DNA from: Nitrospirota bacterium
GTDB taxonomy: Bacteria; Nitrospirota; Leptospirillia; Leptospirillales; Leptospirillaceae
Length of the DNA: 39,150 nt
NCBI GenBank assembly: GCA_021826965.1
Contig: JAKAYA010000017.1
Coordinates: 1-39,150, forward strand
Direction: 5' to 3'
Each line of letters starts with the position of its first letter. Within the stretch, counting starts at the first letter, position 1. A program made the translations under genes and the position numbers. Of the stretch, positions 26,781 to 35,585 are shown one piece after another. The notes under the pieces were generated by a model. It searched no databases and was not told the DNA's origin. It saw nothing but the letters and a program-made list of their open reading frames with translations.

Positions 26781-27899
26781 ATGGGCAGCGTGACCCGTCC
26801 GGAAGGTTTCATTCCCGGGCGCCGTATTCTTGTGGCAGCTTTTGTTTTTGGCGTTCTTCTGGTCTCGGGCATTCTTCGTCCTGTCGGCAGTCTGGCGGCC
26901 GGGAACATCACCATTTCCGGTTCTTCCATGCTCTTTCCCCTCGAACAGGTCTGGGCGCTGGCCTATATGAAAAAACATCCGGGAACCCACATTTCGGTGG
27001 CCTCGACCGGTTCCGGGTTCGGGATTGCCAACGCGGCGAACGGGAACATCACCGTTGGAGCCAGCGATGCCTACCTGACAAAAGAGTTCCGTCAGCGTTA
27101 TCCGAACCTCGTGAGCGTTCCGATCGCTTTTGACGACGCCCAGGTGATCTACAATATCCCCGGACTGAACAAGAAAACCGTCCTGAATTTCGACGGAAAG
27201 GTTCTGGCCCGCATCTATCTGGGCAAGATCCGTTACTGGAACGATCGGCAGATTCGAGCGCTCAATCCGGACGTGCATTTGCCCCATACCCGGATCCGGG
27301 TGGTCCATCGGGCGGACGCTTCCGGCACGACGTTCGTTTTTACCGATTACCTGAATCAGACGTCGAAGGAATGGTTCAACCAGGTCGGTCGCGACATGTC
27401 TCCCGCCTGGCCGGTCGGTTCGGGATACAACGGGAGCGACGCCGTCGTGGCCGCTGTCATGTCTTCCCCCGGCTCCATCGGTTATGTCGGTCTGGGATGG
27501 GTCATGGAGTACCATCTGACGACCGGCGCTCTCAAGAACCTGGACGGCGAATTTGTCCGGGGTTCGGTGGACACCATCCGGGCAGCCGGCCATGCGGCCC
27601 TGAAGGACCCCAGCTTTCCCGACGACTTCAATCGCTCGATCGTCTGGAACATTCACGGAAAAAATGTCTATCCCGACGCGAATTTCGAATTCTGGATGGT
27701 CAACACGAATCTGGACGCGGGAACGATGAAGACAGTCCGGAATCTCCTGATGTGGGTCCTGACAGAAGGGCAGTCTCCGAAGTACACGGTCAAGAGCGGA
27801 TTTGCCCCTCTTCCTTTCCGTCCGCTCAAGACCCGTCTGGACAAGATCATCAACCGTCTTCTTCCGGGAAACGGGTTCAACGTAAGATCCCCCGGGTAG
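26781..27899 (+). CDS. pstS: Phosphate ABC transporter substrate-binding protein
   Basis: A 372-residue periplasmic protein with a signal peptide (RRRILVAAF-like hydrophobic stretch, then SLAAGN, cleavage near residue 40). Phosphate-binding blocks are visible: SGSSMLFPLEQVWA, ASTGSGFGIANAANGNITVG with SDA, and RADASGTTFVFTDYLNQ. It captures phosphate and hands it to PstCA. The ribosome site AAGGAGGAATTC directly before ATG is the strongest in the window, as expected for an abundant binding protein. A three-unit Pho box lies upstream. Hairpins follow the gene, the last terminator-like, so pstS is probably made in excess over the downstream genes. Confidence 0.96.
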   Translation: MGSVTRPEGFIPGRRILVAAFVFGVLLVSGILRPVGSLAAGNITISGSSMLFPLEQVWALAYMKKHPGTHISVASTGSGFGIANAANGNITVGASDAYLTKEFRQRYPNLVSVPIAFDDAQVIYNIPGLNKKTVLNFDGKVLARIYLGKIRYWNDRQIRALNPDVHLPHTRIRVVHRADASGTTFVFTDYLNQTSKEWFNQVGRDMSPAWPVGSGYNGSDAVVAAVMSSPGSIGYVGLGWVMEYHLTTGALKNLDGEFVRGSVDTIRAAGHAALKDPSFPDDFNRSIVWNIHGKNVYPDANFEFWMVNTNLDAGTMKTVRNLLMWVLTEGQSPKYTVKSGFAPLPFRPLKTRLDKIINRLLPGNGFNVRSPG

Positions 27900-27919
27900 C
27901 TTTTCATCCGGAAGGGATA

Positions 27920-28001
27920 GCCCTCCACCGGAGGGCGGACACTGAAAACAGTGATCGGGACCGGACAATCCTGTTCAAGGGATCTGTCCGGTCCTGTTTT
28001 T
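27920..28001 (+). terminator. Hairpin array and partial terminator between pstS and pstC
   Basis: Three stems in a row. First GCCCTCC-acc-GGAGGGC (27920-27936), perfect. Then CACTG-aaaa-CAGTG (27940-27953). Last GGACCGGACA (27958-27967) with TGTCCGGTCC (27985-27994), perfect over 10 bases, then TG and five T. The last has the form of an intrinsic terminator. In an operon this would let only part of the transcripts run into pstC, and the stems would protect the pstS mRNA 3' end. Confidence 0.75.
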
Positions 28002-28050
28002 GTGGATGGACTGTCTGGCGCGATCGGGATCAGAGTCGCCGGAACGGATC

Positions 28051-29106
28051 ATGATGAGGCCAAGGGAAACGCGGGAGACAGTCTTGGAAACTCCTGAAAC
28101 GGTAAGAAGAGACATTCCGAAAGCGACGGAGCAGGCGGGAGACCGCACGGAGGTCCGGGAAGCGCCGGATCTGGCCGGCCGCTCGGAACGTCTTTTCGGA
28201 TGGATTCTGAAAGGAGGAGGTCTTTCGATCCTGGTCCTGTTCGGAGTGGTCATCCTGGTGTGTGTGGTCGCGGCATGGCCGTCTATCCACCGTTTCGGGA
28301 TTTCTTTTCTGTGGTCGAGCGCCTGGAACCCGAACCGCAAGCTTTTCGGTGCCTTTCCCTACATCGTCGGGACCTTGTGGGTTACGGGAATCGCGCTGGT
28401 CACCTCCATTCCGGTCGCCATTTTTTCGGCGCTTTTCCTTTCGGATTACGCTCCTTCCTGGCTGTCCGGCATCGTTTCAACACTCATGGAAATGCTTGCG
28501 GGGATCCCCTCCATCGTCTTCGGGGCGTTCGGCATCACCTTTATGGTTCCCCTTCTTCGTGACCATTTCGAGCCTTTTCTGGCGAACACTCTGGGAAAAC
28601 ACTGGGATTTCTTCAACGGGGATCCTTTAGGATACGGTGTTCTTGCCGCCGGAATCGTCGTGGGTTTCATGATCGTCCCCCTTGTCGCGACCGTGACACG
28701 GGACTCCCTCCTGATGGTTCCCCCGGAAATGGTGGAGGCTTCCTACGCCCTTGGGGCAACGAAAGCGGAAACGGTCTTTTTCATCAAGCTCCGGGAAGTC
28801 ATGCCAGGGATTGTCGGTTCTGTCATCCTGGGATTTGGCCGTGCGGTGGGAGAAACGATGGCGGTGCTCCTCCTGGTGGGAAATCAGCCCTCCATTCCCC
28901 AGACCATCCAGGATGTCGGGTACACGATCAGTTCTCTTTTGGCGAACACGTTCACCTATGCGGTGATCGATCCCCTTTACGCGGCGGCGGAGGTGGAGTT
29001 GGGGCTGATTCTCCTGGTCATCACCCTGGCCGTCAACACGCTCGGTCGGGAACTCTTGCTTCGTCTGATGGGCGGTCGACTGGCCGGTTCTGTCGGTGGA
29101 GGCTGA
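28051..29106 (+). CDS. pstC: Phosphate ABC transporter permease PstC
   Basis: A 351-residue membrane permease. After a cytoplasmic start of some 50 residues, the first membrane segment is SILVLFGVVILVCVVAAW. The ABC-permease coupling loop is VEASYALGATKAETVFFIKL, and the block SVILGFGRAVGETMAVLLLVG is the PstC-type R-A-x-G-E-T motif. About six membrane segments in all. With PstA it forms the phosphate channel driven by PstB. The start is uncertain: ATG 28051 has a weak site; TTG 28084, preceded by GGGAG, is an alternative. The stop is 4 bases before the PstA start. Confidence 0.94.
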   Translation: MMRPRETRETVLETPETVRRDIPKATEQAGDRTEVREAPDLAGRSERLFGWILKGGGLSILVLFGVVILVCVVAAWPSIHRFGISFLWSSAWNPNRKLFGAFPYIVGTLWVTGIALVTSIPVAIFSALFLSDYAPSWLSGIVSTLMEMLAGIPSIVFGAFGITFMVPLLRDHFEPFLANTLGKHWDFFNGDPLGYGVLAAGIVVGFMIVPLVATVTRDSLLMVPPEMVEASYALGATKAETVFFIKLREVMPGIVGSVILGFGRAVGETMAVLLLVGNQPSIPQTIQDVGYTISSLLANTFTYAVIDPLYAAAEVELGLILLVITLAVNTLGRELLLRLMGGRLAGSVGGG

Positions 29107-29110
29107 ACGC

Positions 29111-30010
29111 ATGCAGAGCGTGCCGACCGAAGGACTCTCCACCTTTCGCCGTTTCCGGAATCTGCTCCTCGGAGGGCTGACGGGTCTTTTTTTTCTTTTC
29201 GCGGTGTCTCCTCTTCTCCTGATCGTTTACGTCGCCTGGAACCAGGGCCGTTCGGCGTTGAACTGGAAGTTCATTTCAACAGTACCGACCGGATTTCCGT
29301 TGGGTTCGGAAGGGGGTATCCTGAACGGGATCGTCGGAAGTCTCGTTCTCGTCGTCATCGCCAGTGCCCTGTCCGTTCCGGTCGGTATCTGGGCAGGACT
29401 GTACCTCTGGCAGGACGGGAAGTCCCGGCAGGCAGGGCTGGTTCGCCTTCTGTCGGACCTGTTGCTGGGCGTTCCGTCGGTTGTCTGGGGGATCGTCGGG
29501 TTCTACGTCTTTTCCACGTCGACCGGGGTCGGTTTCCACTGGGGTTTTTCGGCCATGGCGGGAGGATTGACGCTGGGGTTCATTATGGTGCCGATCGTGA
29601 CCCGCGTCACCGAACAGGCCCTACGGGATGTGCCGATGTCGTTCATCGAAGGCTCCTACGCCCTGGGGGCGACCCAGTGGCAGACGATGCGCAGCATCGC
29701 CCTTCCGGGAGCCATGGCCGGCATCGGTACGGGGATTCTTCTGGGAATCCTGAATGTGCTGGGTCAGACCGCGCCGCTCGTCTTCACCAACTATTACAAC
29801 ACCGGGCTCCCGTCTTCGCTGGTCGGAAGCCAGGGGGCCGTCGGGGACCTGGCCATGCAGATCTTCATTTATGTCCATGAGCCTTCCCAACTCCTTCATG
29901 TCAAGGCGATGGCGGCTTCCCTGGTGCTTCTGGGCATCGTCCTCGCGCTGGATATCGGGATTCGGCTGATGACATGGGGATCCCGAAAAATTGCGGGTCG
30001 AATCGGGTAA
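29111..30010 (+). CDS. pstA: Phosphate ABC transporter permease PstA
   Basis: A 299-residue membrane permease. The first membrane segment GLFFLFAVSPLLLIVYVAW is followed by five more. Family blocks are GGILNGIVGSLVLVVIAS, LLLGVPSVVWGIVGFYVF, and the EAA-type loop FIEGSYALGATQWQTMRSIA. It pairs with PstC. ATG 29111 follows GGAGG with 7 bases between, and this ribosome site overlaps the end of pstC, so translation is probably coupled. Confidence 0.95.
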   Translation: MQSVPTEGLSTFRRFRNLLLGGLTGLFFLFAVSPLLLIVYVAWNQGRSALNWKFISTVPTGFPLGSEGGILNGIVGSLVLVVIASALSVPVGIWAGLYLWQDGKSRQAGLVRLLSDLLLGVPSVVWGIVGFYVFSTSTGVGFHWGFSAMAGGLTLGFIMVPIVTRVTEQALRDVPMSFIEGSYALGATQWQTMRSIALPGAMAGIGTGILLGILNVLGQTAPLVFTNYYNTGLPSSLVGSQGAVGDLAMQIFIYVHEPSQLLHVKAMAASLVLLGIVLALDIGIRLMTWGSRKIAGRIG

Positions 30011-30037
30011 TCCCAGACAGGAGGAGCATCCAGTCCT

Positions 30038-30790
30038 ATGGCACGCATGAGTGTGTCCGGATTCTATGCCTATTACGGCGACAATCCGGCCCTTCGTAAT
30101 ATTAGCCTCGAGATTCCGGACCGTCAGGTCCTGGCCCTGATCGGTCCCTCCGGATGTGGAAAAACCACCTTCCTGCGCTCCCTGAACCGGATGAACGACT
30201 TCGTGAAAGGCTTTTCCGTCAAGGGGCAAGTGGCTCTCGACGATATCGACATCTACTCTTCCGGGTTGCATCCCGTCGTCCTTCGACGGCGTGTCGGTAT
30301 GGTTTTCCAGAAACCCAACCCGTTCCACAAGTCCATATTTGAAAACGTCGCCTATGGACTTCGCATCCAGGGAATCCGTTCACGCTCGATTCTGTCCGAC
30401 CGGGTCGAACAGTCTCTCCGATCGGCGGCCTTGTGGGAGGAAGTCAAGGATCGCCTGAACAGTTCTGCCTTCTCCCTTTCCGGAGGACAGCAACAAAGAT
30501 TGTGCATCGCCCGCGCGCTGGCAGTCGAACCCGAAGTGCTTCTTCTGGACGAGCCGGCGTCGGCGCTGGATCCGATTTCCACGGCCCGGATCGAAGAACT
30601 GATACAGGATTTGAAAACGCAGTATGCTATTGTGATTGTGACGCACAATATGCAGCAGGCGGCGCGTGTGTCGGACCAGACGGCATTTTTCCTTACCGGG
30701 GAAATGGTGGAGATCGGGGTGACGTCCAGAATCTTTACCAATCCTTCCGATGAGAGGACTGAGGACTACATTACCGGACGATTCGGTTGA
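30038..30790 (+). CDS. pstB: Phosphate ABC transporter ATP-binding protein PstB
   Basis: A 250-residue ATPase. Walker A is GPSGCGKTT (residues 36-44). The PstB-type block [20 protein letters not shown] is typical of the Q-loop of phosphate transporters. The signature is [19 protein letters not shown], Walker [16 protein letters not shown], and the H-loop [13 protein letters not shown]. It drives the PstCA channel from the cytoplasmic side. A ribosome site GGAGGAG lies about 11 bases before ATG 30038, a little long; ATG 30047 is an alternative. Confidence 0.97.
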   Translation: MARMSVSGFYAYYGDNPALRNISLEIPDRQVLALIGPSGCGKTTFLRSLNRMNDFVKGFSVKGQVALDDIDIYSSGLHPVVLRRRVGMVFQKPNPFHKSIFENVAYGLRIQGIRSRSILSDRVEQSLRSAALWEEVKDRLNSSAFSLSGGQQQRLCIARALAVEPEVLLLDEPASALDPISTARIEELIQDLKTQYAIVIVTHNMQQAARVSDQTAFFLTGEMVEIGVTSRIFTNPSDERTEDYITGRFG

Positions 30791-30815
30791 AAGCCGGCAG
30801 GGAAAGGCGTTTTCG

Positions 30816-31469
30816 GTGAACAGACATTTCGATGTGGAACTGCAGGGGTTGAAGGAGCGGGTCACCGCCATGGGAAATATGGTGGAAGAGCAGCTCGACG
30901 GTGCCATGAAAGCCCTGACGGACCGGGACGTGGAAAAAGCCCGGGACATCATCGGCCGGGACCATCAGGTGAACGCCATGGAGGTCGGCATCGACGAAGA
31001 CTGTATCCGGATGATCGCCCTGCATCAACCGGAAGCGCGGGACCTTCGCTTCATCATTACGGCCATGAAGATCATCACGGATCTGGAACGGATGAGTGAT
31101 CTGGCTGCAAACGTGTGCGAGAGGGTCGTGGAACTGAAGGACGAGCAACCCGTCATGATTCCTCCGGCCATTTATTCGATGGCGGAGATCGGCCGCGACA
31201 TGTTGCGAAAAGCCCTGGATGCCTTTGTCATGAAAAACACGTCCGAAGCCTTGGCCGTCTGCCAGGAAGACGAAAGGGTCAACGTCATATACCGCGATCT
31301 CGTTCGCTCCATGGTCCAGGAAGTTTCCCGGGATCCGGGAAAAACGAGCCCGGTCATCCGGCTTCTGTTTGTCGGCCGATCTCTGGAACGTTTTGCCGAC
31401 CATGCGACCAATGTGGCGGAGATTATCGTTTATCTGGTGGAAGGAAAGGTGATTCGCCACATCGTCTGA
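30816..31469 (+). CDS. phoU: Phosphate regulon regulator PhoU
   Basis: A 217-residue all-helical protein with two PhoU repeats. The conserved blocks are HQVNAMEVGIDEDCIRMIAL with PEARDLRFIITAMKIITDLE (first repeat) and VNVIYRDLVRSMVQ with RSLERFADHATNVAEIIVYL (second repeat), with the typical acidic metal-binding residues. It links Pst activity to control of the PhoR-PhoB pair. GTG 30816 was chosen because GGGAAAGG precedes it and the protein then has normal length; an in-frame ATG at 30750 would overlap pstB without similarity. Last gene of the phosphate operon. Confidence 0.94.
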   Translation: MNRHFDVELQGLKERVTAMGNMVEEQLDGAMKALTDRDVEKARDIIGRDHQVNAMEVGIDEDCIRMIALHQPEARDLRFIITAMKIITDLERMSDLAANVCERVVELKDEQPVMIPPAIYSMAEIGRDMLRKALDAFVMKNTSEALAVCQEDERVNVIYRDLVRSMVQEVSRDPGKTSPVIRLLFVGRSLERFADHATNVAEIIVYLVEGKVIRHIV

Positions 31470-31553
31470 GAGACTTCCGCTGCCGTCGATCCTGCGTCCG
31501 GACAGGGTTCCCGGAGATCCCTCCGGACCAGGAGTTTCTCGATGTGTCCGATC

Positions 31554-31572
31554 CTCGACAGAATCTGTCGAG
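31554..31572. repeat. Perfect hairpin between convergent phoU and thyX
   Basis: CTCGACAG-aat-CTGTCGAG: an 8-base perfect stem with a 3-base loop. No T-run follows on either strand, so it may be a 3'-end stabiliser or factor-dependent end rather than a simple intrinsic terminator. Confidence 0.45.
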
Positions 31573-31604
31573 CTCCCGTCCTCCGGAAGGTCCGTCCAGG
31601 GAAA

Positions 31605-32420
31605 TCAGGCGGATCCGGAAGGTTCCCGATGCCGGGTTCTTTCGAGAGTGCTTCGCAGAAGAGGGTAGGCTCTGCCGAAGAGATCGTAGGCGGCGAGCGC
31701 GTACTGGCGAATTTCGTATTGGGCCGTTTCTTTGGTCCGAAGGTTGAAGAAATTCAGGAGTGATCGGAAGTTGACCGTCCAATAGACGTCGCTGTAGTTG
31801 GCCACGGGCATGGCCGAGCGCAGAAGCTCCCGGGCCCGGGCCCGGTAAGGATCCCGTCCGGCTTCCTTTTGAGGAATCTCCCCCCGTTGACGAAGATCAT
31901 CGATTCTCCGGCAGATGGTTTCATACTCTTCTTCATAAAAGTGGTTGACAGTTTCCAGAAGAGAAGTATACCGGTCGGTCTGCTCCTGGGTCATGATCTC
32001 GAACCCGTTGACCGTCCGGGCTTTTTCGTCCGGGATATAGAAAGCCGAAATAGGCTTCCTGTATCGCATGGAAAACTCGTTCCATGTGGAGATCCGGTGT
32101 TTGACCCATTGCCTGAGAACGAAGATGGGAGCGATAAAACGGAAGCGGAACCAGACGGTTTCGAAGGGGGTTCCATGCTCTTCAGCCAGAAGGTGTTCAA
32201 GCAGAGCCCGATCCTTGTCGGAAAACGCTTCCGGACCGGAAAGCCGCCGGTTGGAAGTGGAGACTCTGGCCGTATTCAGGATGGTCGCCTCGTCGCCCCA
32301 GGTGTCTTCGAGTTCGATGAACCCGAACGTTCCAATCCGGTGGGTCCGATCGGGATTCTGGTCCATCCTGCGCTGAATTTCCTCCGCGATTTCCTTCGTG
32401 CCTTCGTTTGCTTCGAGCAT
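31605..32420 (-). CDS. thyX: Flavin-dependent thymidylate synthase ThyX
   Basis: A 271-residue enzyme that methylates dUMP to dTMP using methylene-tetrahydrofolate and FAD. The ThyX motif appears as KHRISTWNEFSMRY (residues 107-120), with Lys in place of the first Arg of R-H-R-x7-S; the His, Arg and the N-E-x-S-x-R-Y end are kept. The C-terminal nucleotide block LLRSAMPVANYSDVYWTVN, then FRSLLNFFNLR, fits the family. ATG 32420 has GGAG 5 bases before it. A TATAGT at about 32504-32499 on the minus strand may be the -10 of its promoter. Confidence 0.94.
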   Translation of the reverse strand: MLEANEGTKEIAEEIQRRMDQNPDRTHRIGTFGFIELEDTWGDEATILNTARVSTSNRRLSGPEAFSDKDRALLEHLLAEEHGTPFETVWFRFRFIAPIFVLRQWVKHRISTWNEFSMRYRKPISAFYIPDEKARTVNGFEIMTQEQTDRYTSLLETVNHFYEEEYETICRRIDDLRQRGEIPQKEAGRDPYRARARELLRSAMPVANYSDVYWTVNFRSLLNFFNLRTKETAQYEIRQYALAAYDLFGRAYPLLRSTLERTRHREPSGSA

Positions 32421-32528
32421 GATTCTCCTGTCCTAAAGGGGGTGGGAGAAGAATTTTTCCGTTCTGGCTTCGGTCGGACATTCCTCTACGGTACTATACA
32501 TGTTTTCTGTCTTGAAAAAGCATCGGTC

Positions 32529-32546
32529 AGACAAGACCGCTTGTCT
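32529..32546 (-). terminator. Hairpin between the 419-residue protein gene and thyX
   Basis: AGACAAG-accg-CTTGTCT is a perfect 7-base stem. On the minus strand a TTTTTC run follows about 10 bases later. It stands roughly 100 bases after the stop of the 419-residue gene, so it could end that transcript, but the T-run is too far for a classic terminator. Confidence 0.35.
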
Positions 32547-32643
32547 TGGATGCGCCGGTGTGCCCGTGCTAATCTTCGGAAAAAAGTCTTGTTCTGTGTC
32601 GTCCGCTAGAGACTGTACGACAGGTAATGGTGCATTCGCCAGG

Positions 32644-33903
32644 TCAGGGTTCGAACATGTGTTTTTTCGGAGAAGGAGCCAGGGCGGATCGTGTTTTTTT
32701 GTAGAGAAAGATTCGATAGAGATAATGTCGGCCTATGAAAATGGCTTGTCGGGAAGTCGAAACGGCAAAATTTCCGTCCAGACGCGACCGGGACGGGAGG
32801 GGGTAGTCTGTTCCGTTTTTCTGGACGAGTTGCCGGAGGAATCCGGACGTGATTGGCGCCCCTTGCCTGATCCGGTTGTCGACATAGGCGGCGTTCAGGG
32901 TCAAAAGATGGCGGCGGGATTGTTCGTCCGGCCCGGTCAGAAGGACGAGCCAGGTTCCCGTGAGCAGGGTGGACATCGGGAGATCGGTCCGGGGAATCCG
33001 GAGGCAGGGGTGCAACCTGCGAGGAAAGTCCTTGTCGGGGATGTGACAGGCGTAGGATTCATGGTCCCGGAAAAGTGCCGTCCTCTGTCCGAGTGGCCAG
33101 AGGCCCATGTGTGTCCTTATCCGTCCGGGAAGATGCACCGGATGGTCGACGATCTCTTCCTCGTTGCTTCTCTGACGAAGGAAGATTGACAACGGACAGG
33201 AGAGGCAGCTCGTGTCCTGCGGCATTTTTCGAACGCGTGGAAGAAGCCTGGGTCCGCTGGCGTTTTTCTTCCGTCCGGGGAGCATGAGATAGCCGGCGGG
33301 ACTGTCTGTCAGGAGAGTGCGGGGGAGAGGAAGAATGTGTGGGCCGATCTGGACCTGACCGTTATCGTAGAGCAGCCAGAGGACCCGTGTTCGGAGGTCG
33401 TAGTACATTTTACGGACGGGAGACCCTCCCGAAGGGGGATAGAAGTCGGTATGGGCAACAACTCTCGCCGGTGAAATGTCCTGCTTCTCCGGTGAAAGAA
33501 GATAGGACCGGACGATCGGGGTTCCGTTTTCGTCCAATCCCGCCAGAAAGATCATCCCCCGGGCGTAGGCCATGTCCTGGATCCGGTGCATCGATCGCAG
33601 TTCCGGCAAGGGAATCCGGTTCCATGATTCCTCCAGGTAATCGGGTGACCCCATCGGCCGGTAAAGGGAGAGTTCCCAGAGATCTGTCGATTTCCGGGGG
33701 TTGAAAAAGAAAAAGGATCGGGAACCGTGGTAGGCGAAAAGATCCTCCCCTGAGGGAGAGTGTTCCGGAGGGAGAGGGAGGATCTGGAGATGTTTTTCTC
33801 CCGGAGGGGTTCTCACCATGAATCCGCAAAGAAAACAGATCCCCAGAACAGGGAAGATACAGCGGGACAATTGGCGGAGCGCCTTGACAACTGTCGTGCG
33901 CAA
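32644..33903 (-). CDS. Unrecognised membrane-anchored or exported protein
   Basis: A 419-residue protein with a single N-terminal hydrophobic segment (CIFPVLGICFLCGFMV), so probably exported or anchored with the bulk outside the cytoplasm. I do not recognise the family. The body is rich in short strands with W/Y/F residues, such as FFFFNPRKSTDLWELSLYR, DMAYARGMIFLAGLDENG, MYYDLRTRVLWLLYDNGQV and GNFAVSTSRQAIFIGRHYLY. This pattern suggests a beta-propeller-like sensor or surface protein. There is a C-L-S-C pair in the middle and a basic C-terminus. The TTG start at 33903 has AAGGAG 6 bases upstream. It is divergent from the aldehyde dehydrogenase gene. Confidence 0.7.
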   Translation of the reverse strand: MRTTVVKALRQLSRCIFPVLGICFLCGFMVRTPPGEKHLQILPLPPEHSPSGEDLFAYHGSRSFFFFNPRKSTDLWELSLYRPMGSPDYLEESWNRIPLPELRSMHRIQDMAYARGMIFLAGLDENGTPIVRSYLLSPEKQDISPARVVAHTDFYPPSGGSPVRKMYYDLRTRVLWLLYDNGQVQIGPHILPLPRTLLTDSPAGYLMLPGRKKNASGPRLLPRVRKMPQDTSCLSCPLSIFLRQRSNEEEIVDHPVHLPGRIRTHMGLWPLGQRTALFRDHESYACHIPDKDFPRRLHPCLRIPRTDLPMSTLLTGTWLVLLTGPDEQSRRHLLTLNAAYVDNRIRQGAPITSGFLRQLVQKNGTDYPLPSRSRLDGNFAVSTSRQAIFIGRHYLYRIFLYKKTRSALAPSPKKHMFEP

Positions 33904-33924
33904 AAATCACTCCTTATAGGGCTG

Positions 33925-33968
33925 GGCAGTTTCCGGACGGGAACTGCCGATTTTTGTCAGTATGACAA
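33925..33968. promoter_or_regulatory. Two adjacent dyads between divergent genes
   Basis: The first dyad is GGCAGTT (33925-33931) with AACTGCC (33942-33948), followed by GATTTTTG, which resembles a terminator or attenuator on the plus strand. The second is TTGTCA-gta-TGACAA (33954-33968), a perfect 15-base operator-like palindrome. Both lie between the 419-residue gene (minus) and the aldehyde dehydrogenase (plus). The short spacing suggests regulation of one or both genes. Confidence 0.55.
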
Positions 33969-34073
33969 TCTTTTGAGGGAAGGGCAATCCGTCATTGTCG
34001 GAGCCGCAGGGTGGAGCAACCGCGGACATGTCTGTCCGTTATGGTCACGTTCTTTGTATCGGAAGGAGAATCG

Positions 34074-35573
34074 ATGGACATCAGTGGTTTTCTTCCGGGA
34101 ATGCCCGGAACTTCCCCATTCCCTTTCCTTTTAAAAGGAAAATGGGTTTTTGGGAAAAATCGGAACGTGTCATTTCCCTTTTCACGTCATATCCTCGTTC
34201 CCGGGGGAGGGGAAACCTGGGAAGTGGAGCAGGCGGGGATCCCCGATCTCGAAGAGGCGCTCCGGGAGGCTGGAAGAACCCGGCGGATCATGCGGGAGTT
34301 GCCCCGTTCCCGCCGCTCAAGGATCCTGGAAAATGTCGCCAGGCTGTTGGAAGAATATCGGGAACCGCTGGCACAGCGGATTGTTCAGGAGGTTGGAAAA
34401 CCACTGTCCGCGGCCCGATTCGAAGTGGACAGGGCGTCCACCACTTTCCGGACCGCTGCCCATGCGGCTCCGGGTTTTGGCACAAGCTGGATGCCAGGCG
34501 ACAGCGTTCCACAGGGAATCGGCATGACCGGGCTGGTCGAACGGATTCCGAGAGGTTTTGTCCTTGCCATTACCCCCTATAATTTTCCTTTGAATCTTCT
34601 TGCACACAAGGTTGCTCCGGCTATAGCGGCAGGGTGTCCTGTCCTGGTCAAGCCGGCCCCGTTCGGAAGCCTGACGGCTCTGACTCTGGGGGGATTGTTG
34701 CTGGAGGCCGGGCTTCCTCCGGAAACTCTTTCTGTACTGCCGACGGATATTCCGGGCACCCTTTTTCTGGTCGATCATCCGGATGTGGAAGTCGTGTCTT
34801 TTACCGGGAGCGATGTCGTGGGCTGGTCTATCCGGGACCGCGTTCCCCGCAAGACGGTCGTTCTGGAGCTGGGAGGGAATGCAGGGGTTCTTGTCAATGC
34901 GGATGCGGAGATGGAAGGTCTTCCTGAAAAGCTTGTCGCAGGAGCGTTCGCTTATGCCGGGCAAATCTGCATTTCGGTCCAGAGGATTCTCGTACACCGT
35001 TCGCTCTTCGACCCTCTGACAGGGGGAATGATCAAGCGTGTCGAACATCTCGAAAAAGAAGGTTCCATCGGGGATCCTGGCCGGGATGGCGTCCTGATGG
35101 GTCCCCTGATTCAGGAGGGCCAAGCTCAAAAAGTCTGGGACAGAATCGGGAAGTCGATCGGAGGGGGCGCCAGAGCGATGACTCCTCTCCGGCGAGAAGG
35201 TGCTCTCGTTCATCCGGTTATTCTCGCGGAGACAAAAGAGTCTGATGAGGTGGAGGCGGAAGAAATTTTTGGTCCGGTGGTATCGGTCATCCCGTTTGAC
35301 GAACCAAAAGAAGCGATCGATCGATTGAACCGGTCAAAATATGGGCTTCAGGCCGGCCTCTTTACGCAAGATCTGGAACATGGACTGGCAATGGCCGGCG
35401 AAATTGATTGCCCGGGTGTGTTCATTAACGAAATCCCCACATTCCGGCTGGATCATTGGCCTTATGGGGGCATAAAGCATTCGGGATCCGGTACGGAAGG
35501 GGTGATCTACGCAATGGAAGAGATGACGCGTCCCAGACTGGTGGGTTTCCGGAGCCGGAAAAAAGAGGTTTAG
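34074..35573 (+). CDS. NAD(P)-dependent aldehyde dehydrogenase family protein
   Basis: A 499-residue aldehyde dehydrogenase. Catalytic residues are visible: N170 in AITPYNFPLNLLAHKVAPA, E265 in TVVLELGGNAGVLV and the nucleophile C299 in YAGQICISVQRILVH. The later block EIFGPVVSVIPFDEPKEAID is also typical. The family oxidises aldehydes to acids with NAD(P); the substrate is not readable here. The ATG at 34074 follows GAAGGAGAATCG. It may form a unit with no partner: the next gene is on the other strand. Confidence 0.92.
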   Translation: MDISGFLPGMPGTSPFPFLLKGKWVFGKNRNVSFPFSRHILVPGGGETWEVEQAGIPDLEEALREAGRTRRIMRELPRSRRSRILENVARLLEEYREPLAQRIVQEVGKPLSAARFEVDRASTTFRTAAHAAPGFGTSWMPGDSVPQGIGMTGLVERIPRGFVLAITPYNFPLNLLAHKVAPAIAAGCPVLVKPAPFGSLTALTLGGLLLEAGLPPETLSVLPTDIPGTLFLVDHPDVEVVSFTGSDVVGWSIRDRVPRKTVVLELGGNAGVLVNADAEMEGLPEKLVAGAFAYAGQICISVQRILVHRSLFDPLTGGMIKRVEHLEKEGSIGDPGRDGVLMGPLIQEGQAQKVWDRIGKSIGGGARAMTPLRREGALVHPVILAETKESDEVEAEEIFGPVVSVIPFDEPKEAIDRLNRSKYGLQAGLFTQDLEHGLAMAGEIDCPGVFINEIPTFRLDHWPYGGIKHSGSGTEGVIYAMEEMTRPRLVGFRSRKKEV

Positions 35574-35585
35574 CCCGGGAACGAT

